DNA of 64,000 bases, taken from Rostratula benghalensis. Its lineage: Eukaryota > Chordata > Aves > Charadriiformes > Rostratulidae. The translations under genes and the position numbers were made by a program. The first letter of the stretch is position 1. Every line of letters begins with the position of its first letter. Positions 14,101-26,270 of this stretch are shown here, piece after piece. The notes beneath the pieces were generated by a model. The model was given only the letters and a program-made list of their open reading frames with translations, was not told the DNA's origin and did not search any database. Location: NCBI GenBank assembly GCA_013399305.1, contig VXAI01000067.1, positions 1,556,806 through 1,620,805 on the forward strand. The letters are read 5' to 3'.

Positions 14101-16394
14101 GCAGAGCACAAGGAGGGGGAAGCTTATTTAAAAATAGGAGAAGAAAGGACTGTGGAAGAACTCCAAGACAGTGAAAACTGTCTTAGAAACTGTAAACAAA
14201 GAATGGTTATCAGTGGGAAATACTTGAAGAATCCCATGGAAACAGACCAAATAATAATCTATGAATTGGCTCCTTTAAGCCACATTTTGTAGAGTTTCAA
14301 ATAGCCTTTGGAACACATGTTCTTGAGATCTGCTATTCATAATAGTCAGCTTAACCTTTCTCACTATGCTAATAGTCTAAATTAAGAGAAGTAAATCTGA
14401 ATGCAATGGTTTAGAGATGAACTCTCAGTGTCACACACCAGTTGCACAGCTTTGGCTTCACAGGTCTTACAGTTATCAACCCCAGGATCCAATTTATTTG
14501 CTTTGCTCAGTTCCCAAACTTTGCAGGAGTTCATAAGAACAGGGCAGACACTTCCTCTCTCACACCCTGAGGACACTGAAGAGCTTTTTATTAAAAAAAA
14601 AAAAACACAACAAAAAAAACCACAAACCAAAAACCAAAAAACCAGCACAAAACTGCTTTTCATGGTTATGCAAAAGTACAGAACACGACTGCTAAGCCCC
14701 ATTCCATACTGATTAGCCCAGGCCCAGGTTTGAGCAAGCGCTGCTTCCTTCCTACCCACGCTGCAGATGTGGGACTTCCCATTGCCCTCCAGGCTGCAGC
14801 AGGGCTGGGGGCTCACAGGCAGAGAAGTTCCTGCCACTGCTGCTGATTTCAGGACCAGGAGAGACTGCAGCCTTCCTAACTCCCTCATTAAATACACAGC
14901 TTTCATCCAAACATGGGGCTACTGAAAAAAACCGAGGATAACTCCGCTTTTGTATTATAACATAATACTGTTACCCACAGATGTTTTCTAGTATCACTTT
15001 ATTTATTTAAAGAAAAATAATATTTAAAGTAAGTTTCCCAAAAATGATGGAGCTGGACTTCACTGATGGAGGTACTCAAGGCAAACATATTTTAAAAATT
15101 CTATTATGGCCTCCAGTCAAGGCTTTCTCTACAGCAGCCTGCAGGTAAGAACACAGTAATAGAGCTATGAATATGTAGAAATACTGCACAGCTGAAAAGA
15201 AGTATTACTTTTAAAGATTCTGTGATTTCTACAAGTTCAGGAAATTTACTTGCCTTTGGGGTTTGATAAAGGCAAGATGCCAAGCACCATGTAGCCCAGT
15301 CTGACAAGTGCTGAAGCGAATGGGAAGATTTCAGCTGACTTAAGTTGTATTTTGCTGACTGCATCTTTGGTGATGGAATGGTCTGAGCCACCTCCTTTGA
15401 ATAACTAAAATTTTTTAAAATAAGATCCTAGGCAAGAACAAGCCAAGACATAAAGAATAGCTCCTGTCCTGGTTGCTTAGGCACTTTGAATTTGCAGAGG
15501 AGGATTCTGGTTCAAAAAACTGAAGAAAAAAACCTACCACATTTTTCACTTTACTGATTTTGCAGAGTCTGAGTATCTCGAGAGAGATGAAACTTTGGTG
15601 CATGTATTTTCAACTGCAATGTGTATTATGCCAACTTGCCCTTCTCAATTACTGTTTTTATACTTTTTCTATTCTCTGTTCTTCACAGGAAGAAAAAAAA
15701 AAGAAAAAAAAAGACTGCTGTGTGTGCAATAAAGTCACATGCCTAAACCAGCTGCTGCCTACATCATGTACTCAACTGTGGTGCCATCACAGAAGCCTCT
15801 TTAGGAAAATCACTCTCCACCAAACTAAATGCAGCAGTACAAAATTAGTTTTTTAAGAGGACATATCTTAGGCCCACTGATTTCAATGGAATAATGTTCA
15901 GGGAGAAATAACAGAAGAACCCTTCCCAGTTCCATGCCAGAAACATGAACAGAAGTGTTCATGAGTTGCTTCCTACAATGCAACCTCACAGTAATGGAAA
16001 GTTTGTTTTGATAACTAGAAACTTCATAGAATCATAACTTAAGTGATTTCCAAGAATAACTGTGGATATACATTTCACCAAAAACTCTAGTATTGATGCA
16101 ATTGCCCAAAAACAATCATATAAGTTCTAAAACACAGGTTTCTTGTTGCTGCTGACATAGAATAAATTTAAAGTCTCCTCTTTCTACTTATTACAGGACC
16201 TCAATGACTGTATTTCTTTGTTATGAAAACCCCAAACCATACAATCCCAGATGTTGATCTCAAAGAAAGCTGCAGGTTTGGTAGGGTTCATGTTTGTTTG
16301 TTTAGAGGTTTTTTTGTTTGCCTTTTTTTTTTTTTTCTTAATTAATTTTTAGTAAGATACTGTGGGAATTTACCCTTCCCAGTTTCTTCTACAG
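14101..16394. other. Non-coding DNA with A/T-rich low complexity
   Basis: Contains an A/C-rich low-complexity tract at about 14590-14645 (A runs broken by single C). It also has a GC-richer patch at 14700-14890, A runs near 15685-15712, and a T run at 16323-16336 preceded by TTTG repeats. The 174-codon open frame on the - strand at 14382-14906 runs through the low-complexity tract and is not taken as a gene. A - strand exon-like segment at 15250-15404 is described in the findings. Confidence 0.5.
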
Positions 16395-16537
16395 GTTGAT
16401 AACCTAAACATAGCCCCATGCAGCAGTGTCAGTGAGCAGCACATGCTGTCAGACCTCCTGCAGGCAGAACCATCACGTACAGCCCCCAGCCCTCTTCAGC
16501 CCCAGCAGCCTCGGAGCACATCCTTCACTTCTCCAAG
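16395..16537 (+). other. Candidate coding exon, gene not recognised
   Basis: A 143-nt segment, clearly richer in GC than its flanks, preceded by TTTACCCTTCCCAGTTTCTTCTACAG and followed by CCAAG then GTAGGA. Frame 0 is open throughout: 47 codons plus two bases, entering in phase 0 and leaving with two bases carried over. The peptide contains SEQHMLSDLLQAEP followed by a Pro/Gln/Ser-rich stretch (PLQPQQPRSTSF), which looks like a disordered linker of a regulatory or scaffold protein. No domain motif is visible and I cannot name the gene. A chance open stretch in a GC-rich patch, or a non-coding exon, cannot be excluded. Confidence 0.3.
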
Positions 16538-18874
16538 GTAGGAAACTCAGAGCCAGTCCTTCCCATCTCAGAGGTACCGATTCTATCTGTTGGGGGAGAG
16601 ACCTCTTCACACACCCGGGGTGCGTGTAAAGTACTGCTCAGTAACCTTTCAAAAAAAGGAAATAATACAGCAAAAGGAAACAGAAAAGAAAATGGGCAAA
16701 GCAGCGACTTCTGATGATCCAAATGCTTAATCAGAAGACTTATGCTGGATAAGACTGTCCCCACAGTGTTGTATATGCAACACATAAAACATTCTGTCAG
16801 GTCTATAAATCCCCCTCAAATACTGTAAAATGCAAGAAGTGGTAAATTCTTCCATGTAGCAGTCAAAACCAGCACAGGATAAAAACAAAGATCAGGGCCT
16901 CTTACTAACCAAATACAAAAGCAAAAATACCCTGGTTGTTTCTCAGAGGGACTCAAGACACCAGTGTTATCATGAGCACTACAAGCTATCTTTGCTACTG
17001 AGAGTCCTTGTTTTACTAACTTTTCAATCTGATGTTTCACAAAGCTGGTTAGCGTTGCCCAGTCCCTGACCACAGCCACGGATTTACCAACCAGATAAAC
17101 TATGGGTTTCCTTCCTGCACAGCTATGCCTGTCAGCCAGCATTAGGAATTTAAGCAGCATACATGGATGCACAATATATTTTTTTACATCTAAATATAAC
17201 ACAACTTAAAGTCTCTCCAATATGTTATTGCTTTGCTTTGGCTGGCCCTAAGCTGAGTCTGCTGTCAGGAAAAGGCTACAACTAAATCCTCCAAAATTTC
17301 ATTAGGATTTCATGTCTTATTTCTTGGTGAAAAAAACACACAACACAGCATGTTCATTGTATAAAGAGGTCTCTTAAGCATGCCACTGTATCTCATGTGT
17401 TAATAGTACGTTCTAACAAAATATATCATTGCTTAATTCAATATCTATTATCAAATAAGGTCCAGTAAATAAAACATGTTCTTAAAGTTATTTGCAAATA
17501 AATAGCACAGTCACATGAACTGACTAGATAACTGTGTTAAGCACAAAATGAAAGTGTGATAAAATATACAAATACTGATAGAGAAAATGGAGTCTTTTCT
17601 CCAGCAAAGCTCCTCAGCTACTAGGACTGATTTTCAAGCAGAGCTCCTCTGTTAAAGCTCTTAAAGGAAGTCGTTTTAGAGGAAAACTGCTCTCTCTGTT
17701 ATTACAAATAACAATAGATAGGCACAGACTGGAGTGAATTTATAGCTGTGTATCACTCCTGGGACTCTTCTTCTGTTCATAAACAACTCAGATACACTCT
17801 CATGGTTTGTGCTGTTAGCAGAGACCCTAGAGGGACTTAAAACTTTGTATTCATGCAGCAACTATCCATTATGCTATATATTTTAGATGATGAAATTAAA
17901 ACCCAGGAGATACATTCTCAAAACATTACATGGGGTTTTAGCTTTGTGACTCCCCTTGATTTGAATGGCACATGTGGTTAAACCCTTGGCAAACCTCTGA
18001 GAATTTAGCTTAAGATACTTATCTCAGTGGCAATAACACAAATATTAAGGTCTAATGCTCCTCCCTGAAGCACCATTGCTTAATCCATGTGCTTGATGCT
18101 GCCATCTTAGTTCTCCTGAAAAAAGTTCTTTCTTTCCCCATTCATCAAATTATTCAATTAAAAGCAATAGGACTACACAGATAAAATGATGCTATTAGGC
18201 AGAAGAACGGTGACAGCATTAATACATACATCCATATAGTCACCGGAATTGTCTTCTGAAAGATTATCAGCTGCAGTACTTACACAGCACATGTCAATTC
18301 TACAGCAGATATGTTTTGAATTAAATTACACACCTCAATTTGCAAAAGGCTATTCTTTGCCAGCTCATGGAAATTACGGGACTGAAACCCATATTCAACC
18401 ATTTTTCTGGGAGCAGCCCTATGCCAAGAAAACAGTGTTTATAAGGCATTCAGGGATATCAAGACCAGTGTCAGGATAGCAGTAAACAACAAGGTGATGG
18501 ACTTTCATTAATTTGATGACACTGTGGTACAACAAGACAAACAAAACAAGAAAAGAGAAAAAAGGACACTGCCCTTTTAGATACATACAAAACCAGTTGC
18601 AATTCTATTGTTCCCAATGAACACAGCCAGTGGTATCTAGGAACGGACCCCACCTACCCCTAAAATATGAAGCCATAAAACTGGAAATATTAATAGAAAT
18701 TCTGGAATGGAAAGAAACCATCCTCATTTGTCAGTACTAGCAGGTAGTAAGGGAATACTAGAGATTTTATTAGCTGTTTCATTCTTTCTGAACATTAATT
18801 TTCTTAACAAACTGCAATCTTTACTGCATTCTGAGTTATGAACAGGTTTACAGTGTATAGCACTGTGATATTGG
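16538..18874. other. Non-coding DNA, nothing recognised
   Basis: Unique-looking sequence. The - strand open frame at 16816-17202 (128 codons) has no recognisable motif, and I treat it as chance. No repeat was recognised. Confidence 0.5.
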
Positions 18875-19237
18875 TCAATGCTCCAAGTTGCTCTGACTGC
18901 TGCCTGCCAAAGCCCTTACACTCCCTTTTGACTCTACCTCTGGGGGGTTTTGTGTATAGTTGTATGAGTGAGAGACATTGCCATGGACAGAAAAGATGTC
19001 ATCTTCAAAGAGCATGAACTCCATTCTCAGTGTTTTTAATATCTTGAGAGACTGCATCCAATCCCCTATATATTCTCTTCCACTTTCTTCTTTCCATGTT
19101 TTCTCTTGTACCACAGCCTTGTCCTTGGTAGTAACATTGGTCTGAATTTCCTCTCTCTGACCCCTATTCTTCTGGGCCAAAGAGAGGTGCAAAAAAGCAA
19201 AACACTGGAAAAAAGTTGCTACAAAAACTAGAAGCAA
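18875..19237 (-). other. Exon-like open frame ending in a stop, function unknown
   Basis: An open frame of 120 codons on the - strand ends in TGA at 18875-18877. The apparent start is TTG at 19235-19237, so I would not trust it as an initiator. Two acceptor-like sites lie in frame. AACTTTTTTCCAG sits before 19204, and TTTTTTGCACCTCTCTTTGGCCCAG sits before 19171. The second would give a 297-nt terminal exon of 98 codons plus stop. The product would be charged (many Glu and Lys), with NVT, NVS and NYT sequons and a hydrophobic stretch just upstream of the second acceptor. No family is recognised. It could be a terminal exon, a decayed element or chance. Confidence 0.22.
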
Positions 19238-22200
19238 CTGTTGTGGAGAGCTACATCTCAGTTCAGCAATATGGTGACTCAGCTTTTCCTGCTATCTTCC
19301 ATGCAAGTCTTTTGGCCCAGTGGACAATATGCTTCCCTTCTTGCTTCACTCATCACACAAGTAAGGCAAGATGTGAAATGAAAAGGTCAGACAACATGCA
19401 AGCCTACCCAGCAGAGAACAAGAGTGTTTTGACAATATCCATTTAAAACATGTTGAATGCACTTGGCATACCCAGTGGGTCATCTTCAATATAGAAAAAA
19501 GAAACCACAAACAACTTGTTGTAGGTATCTCAATCTGCACAAAGAAGATTTAGAGAATTCTACAGGCCAACAGCAAAACTATTGTAATAATTACAGAAAC
19601 CCGGTCAATCTTGACAAGCCACTAACTAAACAGTGCCTTTTTTCTCTTCATGGACAGCAAAATGCACACCACTTTTTATTAAGCCAGATAAATTATTTTC
19701 TTTGGTCAAAATCAAAACAGCATTTACTATTAAATCCTCTGAAGTAATAAGCTCACAGTAGCTGCTGACTTCAAATTTTAAGTATGATCATATAGAAATT
19801 TAGTTCCCGTTATTTTTCTGCCCAGAAGCTAAGAAATTAGTGGCAATTGCATTCGAAAATCTTTTCCCTTTAATGTTTTGCGTTTGGTTTTTTTTTTTCC
19901 CCCACAAAGCAGTGCCTCTCAGACGCTGTACTGCTTATAAAGGCTTTTCAAAACAGCAAATGGTCAACTGCACTTGCTCATATTCCTAATGTTCAAAGTA
20001 ATTTAATGCCAGCTACCATTCCTGAAAGCCTTCAAAATTTCCTACAAATCCAAATTCAATTACGTTCATAGAGACTAATCAGTGACTACATGAGTGTTCT
20101 CTTGGTATTTAGGACACTGTTTAAAGCCACAGATGCAGCACTTCTGAGTATTTTTTCCCCAGCAGGGATGCCAAAATACAGAAGAATCACAGCAGATACA
20201 CTTCCTTATTGCAAATCTGCCCCTTCTCTAAGTTTACTTTGCCAGAGACAGACACTGAATAAAAGGGAGACAAAGCACAGGATGAAAGACATATACAGGA
20301 AGAACAGAACTGTAAGGGAACTTTTGATACCAAGTGGACATCAAAACCCTACAAAGGCACATGGGTCATGATTTGGATTTCAGGAAGGGAAAGTGTAAAT
20401 AAAGGAGATGGAGCCTAGAAATGCAGCAGAAGAGCAATACCAAGATACCTATGTAGTAAGCATGTGAAGGAGAAAGGAATGGAAAAAAAAAAGGTTAGCT
20501 TGTGCAAAGTAATGCTTTGGGGAAAAAACCCCACATGCATATATGAGCCACAAGCACACATTTATTTATACCTTCAGCTGCAGTTGTCACTGCATCCCGC
20601 TTTATGTCCACCCTTCCATGGTGGTTAGCAGCTCTCTAGATCTACTGTTGGATATGCCTATCCATCAAGTGCCTGTACTGCTTTTATATGAAAGATAATA
20701 AACTTAGAACAGCCTAACAAGGAATATTGCATTATCCAAACCAGTAAGGTAACTGGAGGCAGGAGACAAAGAAAAAAAGCAATCAGACGTAGTCTGGCAT
20801 TTGTCACTGTCTACAATCATCAGTGCCACAGGATTACAGAAGAGAATTACTGGAAGACATTAGGGTTTTACTCAAACATCTGAGAATTATATTAAAGTCA
20901 TATTTGCAGCAATACACTTACAGAAAATTAATGTTCCCTCTGTCACTGCAGGGAAAGGATAGGAGAAGCTGCAGGCGCTTAAGACAGACTCATCTATCAC
21001 TCAATATCAGGACCTGGTTTGGAGGCTAGTTCTGGGCTCCCTCAGTTCCCAATAAAAAGCCATGGGTCCTTATCTATTTAAGGACAAAACTGTCCTCTTT
21101 ACCAAAGGAGTGAGAAACAGTTCTGATTTTTCCACAAAAACAAACACCCGTTATACTTCTCCCCAAGAAAACAAAAATAAATGATTGATCTAGAGAAAGA
21201 GTAAGTCTCTCTGTGCAGGGGTAAATAATGTAGTCATTACTTAAAACCTGTTTAAAAAACATCCTCATCCTGTCCACTCTAATATTTTTACAAGTTTTTA
21301 TTGAATGCTTTTTTAACAGCCTGGAGTTCTTGCAATTACAACTTATTTGATATGGTAAATTTGAATCTGCAAAAGGCATTAGCTTTGTAAGAAGGACAGA
21401 AAATAAAAGCCTCAGATGTTTCTCCAGAAGATGCTCTTCGTTTCCTCTGATTTTGTAAACAGGAAATACCCCATATCAACCTCATTTTCAAGGCTAATAC
21501 ACTGCTGATTTTCCAAACTCGTATTAATTACACCTTGAGTAAATAGCAGGTGGGTTTGTGGCCTGTGGATTTGCATTGTCTGGAGCTCTGCTACACATGC
21601 TTCACAAATCAGTGTTCTAAAATGCTGTGCTTCCCAATGCAGCAGGTATCAAGCCCTTCTGCAGTTCAGCTACAGCTGAACGTACAATTCCACTGACGTG
21701 ACCGTCCTGGCTAGTGAAGGCTCTACTTCACGGAAGCTTTTTGTGTTCAAATAAAACCTTCAGAAATCTAATGATTTCCAAATTCTTCAGCTTCAGAAAA
21801 GCCCTTACCCCATTTAATTTCATAAGCGCAAAGAGTCTTACGTCCTATCCCACTCCATTAAACTGCTAAAGAAATACAAACGTGCTATAGATTATGACAA
21901 GTTTGTAGCCTACTCACACAAAAGAAATTACAGTCTCATCTTCTCCAGCTGCCCAGCTTATGAAATCAAAACTGGCTGAGTCTAGAGAAAGAGTGGAAGG
22001 AGCTTTCTCTTGGTTGCTGTGTTCAATGGACTTTGCCTGCTGCACGTTCCAGTATCTCCATTTATCTTGCCTTCCCCTGAGACCTTTCAACACCAACCTG
22101 AATTTGCCACACTGAGAGCCCTGTCCCTGCTCCTGGTATAGCCATGATCTCCTCCCACCCTGGGAATTCTTAGTTTGTGCTCCCTTCAAGTGCTTTCTTG

Positions 22201-23710
22201 ATTACAGACCAGTGCCAACATTGAGCAGTACTTCAAACTATATAAGCAAGTATGGCATGGAGCCAAAATATGAGTGATAAAATGCTTTATGTAGGTGTAT
22301 GCCTGAGGAGTGTAATTTAAGGGCAACATGAAAACATGCGAATGTGTTTTTAACGGTCAGGAAGTGAAGGCAGTTGGCTCAAAGCAGTAAGCAATTTGTA
22401 AGATCAGGATCATACCTGTCTCTTAGAAAGAAGATAAACACGGCTACAATACTGAATAATTTAGATGCAATTTCCTAGCTCCACACAGCTGTCCTTATTT
22501 AATATCACATTGAGCATAATCTCAGTCTTAAGGAATTTTAAATGTACTATCATACACAGGTCTATGTGTTCTTCCACAGTGTGAGCAAGTTTTTAGTTTC
22601 TACAAAGCCAAATGGCTGGTTTTGTTGGGTTATTTTTCTTTTTTTATTATTATTAATGAAAAATGGGGGCAGATAGAAGGGTTATTCTCTATATTTAGAA
22701 GCAATTCCTGAGAACTGGATATTGGGAACTGAGATTTCTGGGAGATGGCAGTGCCTGTGTAGTGTTCGCAGCTGCCTCTTTTTCCATGACTTGTGTATTT
22801 GCATGTAATAAAATAAGTTACAAAAATTCTGCATCATTGATTTCTCTTCTGGTAGAGTATCAAGCTGTGATGTTATCAGGATGCTGATAGACTTCCAGAA
22901 AGATGACAGTATTATTAAAAGAAAAAGCAACAATATGAATCCATAACAGCTTTCTGAGGGAAATGGAAAATTCCAACTTTTGAGACAAAAGGACTCATCC
23001 AAGGTAAGAGTAAATTGCAGCGAAAAATTAAATCAACTCTCTCCATTCCTATCTTATTTCTCTTATGCTTTCAAGCATTGCCAACCTTTGTGCCTTCCCC
23101 TCGTGTTTCATTTAAAAACTCAAACCCACCAAAAGAATTTTCATAACATGTTCTTACTGATTTTTTTTTTTTCCAAGGGATTCCTATAGGCTCTGGTTCC
23201 ATGTGTTGCTTAATCAGCAGTCTTGGATACATCACCTCCAACCAATTGATTGACAGCAAGTATTGCTTATTGTTTCCAGGGAAGCTAATTCAGCAAAAAA
23301 GGGGTCTCACTGAATAGGAATGAATACAATAAACGAAAACACTATAAAAAAATCATTTAAGCAGTCATTCTTCCTCCATATGCAATGTCAAGTGATAAAA
23401 TCTCTACTTTGCTACAGGTAGTTTGTCACAGGAAGAAAATAGGAAAAGTGTAAGCAACTAAAGTATCTCCACTTTCCTCTTTGAGGCCCAGTTATTAACG
23501 AGCTCACACAGTCTCTGGCAGAAATAGTCTGTTACTGATAGCACCTTTTGGTGCCACATGTGGCTAAAGATTTTGTAAAAGGGAAGGAAAACACTAATTA
23601 GGAATGAATACAAGCCCGCTGTTTTATGGGAAGAACCTTCTAGGCCAAGGGTTCTGGGTGAAAGAGGGCTGGGGTGGAAACAGAAAATGAGGAAGCTGCT
23701 CTCTTGGCAG
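19238..23710. other. Non-coding DNA, nothing recognised
   Basis: Unique-looking sequence with short T runs at about 19889-19898 and 22630-22640. A 54-nt open segment at 22950-23003 ends in a good donor (CAAG then GTAAGAG), but its acceptor lacks a pyrimidine tract. No repeat was recognised. Confidence 0.5.
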
Positions 23711-24122
23711 AACAATTAGAGTTGGAAGGGACCGTAAAGCTCGGCAAGTTCCAACCCCCCTGTCACGGGCAGGGACACCTCCCACCAGACCAGGTTGCTC
23801 AAAGCCCCATCCAGCCTGGCCTTGAACACCTCCAGGGATGGGGCAGCTGCATCTTCTCTGGGCAAAGTGTGTCAGTGTCTCATTGATCCCTCCTGCCCCC
23901 AGTAAAGAATTTCTTCCTAATATTTAATCTAAATCTCCCTTCTTTCAGTTTAAAACCATTACCCCTAATCTTACTGCTACAGTCCCTGATAAAGAGCTCC
24001 TGCCCATCTTTCCTGTAGGCCCCCTTTAGGTACTGGAAGGCCGAAGGCCGCTGTAAGGTCTCCCTGGAGACTTCTCCAGGCTGAACAACCCCGGCCCTTC
24101 ACAGGAGAGGTGCTACAGCCAT
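23711..24122 (-). mobile_element. CR1 non-LTR retrotransposon, 5'-truncated, avian type
   Basis: The + strand carries the reverse complement of the CR1 3' region. From left to right it has GTTGGAAGGGACC, CAAGTTCCAACCCCCCTGTC, GGGCAGGGACACCTCCCAC, AGACCAGGTTGCTCAAAGCC, CCATCCAGCCTGGCCTTGAA, AAGAATTTCTTCCTAATAT, TTTCAGTTTAAAACCATTACC, GTACTGGAAGGCC, and CTCCAGGCTGAACAACCCC. These strings are hallmarks of avian CR1. Only about 410 bp of 3' sequence remain, the usual 5' truncation. The copy is diverged: a GGCCGAA-type 7-bp duplication sits at 24037-24050, and a deletion of roughly 20 bp has removed sequence between AACAACCCC and AGGAGAGGTGC near 24090-24107. The terminal ATTCTATGAT-type repeats are missing or eroded. 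The + strand open frame over it is an antisense artefact. It has no coding capacity and cannot move. Confidence 0.95.
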
Positions 24123-26204
24123 CAAGTTTCCTATTCTAGGAATAGCCCTATCTCTTCTCTTTTCACCTCTCCCCCCATCTGGTCTCTATGCACAGAGACT
24201 GGCACAATTCAGGGATGGGCTGAGATCTCTTTATGCCAATGGAACCTGTAGATCAAGCAAAACTTGTGGCTTTGAGCTGCTCTGACATGGTGACAGAGAC
24301 AGACCTGGACTATGACATGTAATGCTCTGCTGCCTGACATGATTTCCAGTCGGGTGAAACATGCATCACTAAACAAAAGCTCACTCTCACTAATTGCCTT
24401 TTTCAAAAATTAGGGTTTAAGTTGTGGGCAAAAAGCAGGAGAATAAAGAAGCGTTAAAGCTTTGCCTCTTGACAGTTTGTTCACTAACAATAATTAAATG
24501 CAAAAATATTGCTAGAAGTTCTAGGTAAAAAAAGTATCAATGCAGCATTTGTCTCTTGAGTTTTACTGCTGTGTAAATAGAAAAAATAATAATAAAAAAA
24601 AAAAACCACACCCACAACATATTTTCTAAATACAAAAAAATAAAATAAATCTAACAAACAATAAAACTGGTGACAAAGCACAGAAACAAGGGGAAAGACT
24701 TTCCAGAAAACTTTAGAGAAACAAAAGGTGTAATTTTAAAATACATCTTACTAGGATCTAAGCTGTATAGTTTCATATCAACGCTATTTTTTGTTGAACT
24801 TCCCTTGCTAAAATTTATGTCCAACTCTAGTGCTAGTAACATGGGAACCCTCAGCAAGAGACCTCAAAACCCACTGGGAAACATGAGCTCCCTTGCAAGT
24901 TCCTTTGATTGTGCTGATAATCCCTACAATGAAGAATGCAAGCTTGATTTTGTCTGTTTTTTAAATGTAGACATAAGATATCTGCAGTCAAGGTAATGTA
25001 TTTTGTGTCACAATGAGTACTGTCACAGATGTCCATCTTTCATACACTGGAGGGAGAGAGTTACACACAACCTTTGTTACACCAAACAACTCTAATACTT
25101 TGTCCACACTGCGACTTCCTAGAGTAGCTCCAGCAAATAAAAGGGAAATCCTACAGCAGAGAAACTCAGAGAAATTGTTTTCTATTTACCTCCAGTCAGT
25201 GGCTGACTTCTCAGTCTTTTAGCTGAGGGGTATATTTCTTACAAATGTTTTTATCCTATTTTTTGTAAACATGGGTGTTCTCATTTTAAAAGGAAATGTC
25301 TAATCCTTTCTTGAATCCTGCTAAGCTTTGTGCTACAATGATATCCTACAGCAGTGAATACCAATTCACCACTCTTTATCTTCTTAGCAATATCATTTTT
25401 AGAATGTCTGATCAGAACCTAATACAACATTTAAAACTGTGGTAAACAATTGATTCCAAATAGAGAATTACAGTATTTTCAGACTTATCTTCTAAAATCC
25501 CATTCTCTGGGCTTTTCCAACTTTATGAACTTTCCTGACTGCCATGTTCTACTTGAAAGGGATATCTATTTAACCTTTCCATAAAGACCTAGGCCTTTTT
25601 CCCAAGTGATTACAGTTAATTACATGTCTGTAATCTCTATGAGCAGCTGAATTTATTTTAATGTGCATTACTTTGCATTAGTCAGTATCACATTTCACCT
25701 TCCATTATGCTGACCACTAGCTAAACTTTAAGCCATGCAATCTCCTTCAGTCTTAATTTTCCCAAATAAATGCATAATCTGAAAAAATCTTCTTTTCCCC
25801 TAATTTTTTCCATAGTACCAGACACTTTGACCCACCATAGTTAATAATATGCACGAGCATCAAAGCAAGCAACAGAGCAAGGAACTGAAACGCAGACTTG
25901 AAAAATATTGCATACTAATCAGAGGACCTAATCCTTTCCCAAACTGATTTAGTGTTTATAGGTCTTCCTATACACAGAAGTTCTTGTTTTACATTTTACT
26001 TCTCAAAACAGGAGATGTGTGTCCACATGAAATCCATATTTGTGAAATCTCTAAGCTCATTTACATCTCCAATACTTTGCAGACTTCTCTTAACAAAGAG
26101 GTAGTAATACAATTAGAGAATTACTAGTATCATCCCTGTCTGGTGTGGGGATATCTAGCTGTCAGAAACTCAGCCAGTCAAGACCACACCTTCACCACGT
26201 AAAG
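24123..26204. other. Non-coding DNA, nothing recognised
   Basis: AT-rich, with an A-rich patch at about 24580-24605. A 22-nt segment at 24971-24992 lies between a good acceptor (TGTCTGTTTTTTAAATGTAG) and GTAATG, but it is too short to interpret. No repeat was recognised. Confidence 0.5.
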
Positions 26205-26270
26205 GTTTCTGAAGCGTCCATCCAGTAACTTAATGTCACAGTTAGGAAGAATGGGATTTGAACCAATACT
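26205..26270 (-). mobile_element. Probable MIR/CORE-SINE remnant
   Basis: The + strand reads CAGTAACTTAATGTCACAGT, then AGGAAGAATGGGATTTGAACC. This follows the reverse complement of the MIR region (AGTAACTTGCCC, GGTCACACAGCTAG, GGGATTTGAACC) with gaps. It is short and diverged, as expected for an element fixed before the amniote radiation. A chance resemblance is possible over so short a length. Confidence 0.4.

Noticed and set aside
14382..14906. 174-codon - strand open frame, the longest in the window
   Set aside because: It runs through a poly(T)/TTTG low-complexity tract that encodes Phe/Cys/Trp-rich runs. No domain or splice logic is visible.
16023..16040. CTTCATAGAATCATAACT, similar to the CR1 3' terminal ATTCTATGAT repeat
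   Set aside because: No CR1 body follows on either side. The match is too short.
23674..23886. 70-codon + strand frame
   Set aside because: Most of it is antisense to the CR1 element at 23711-24122, so it is a common artefact rather than a gene.
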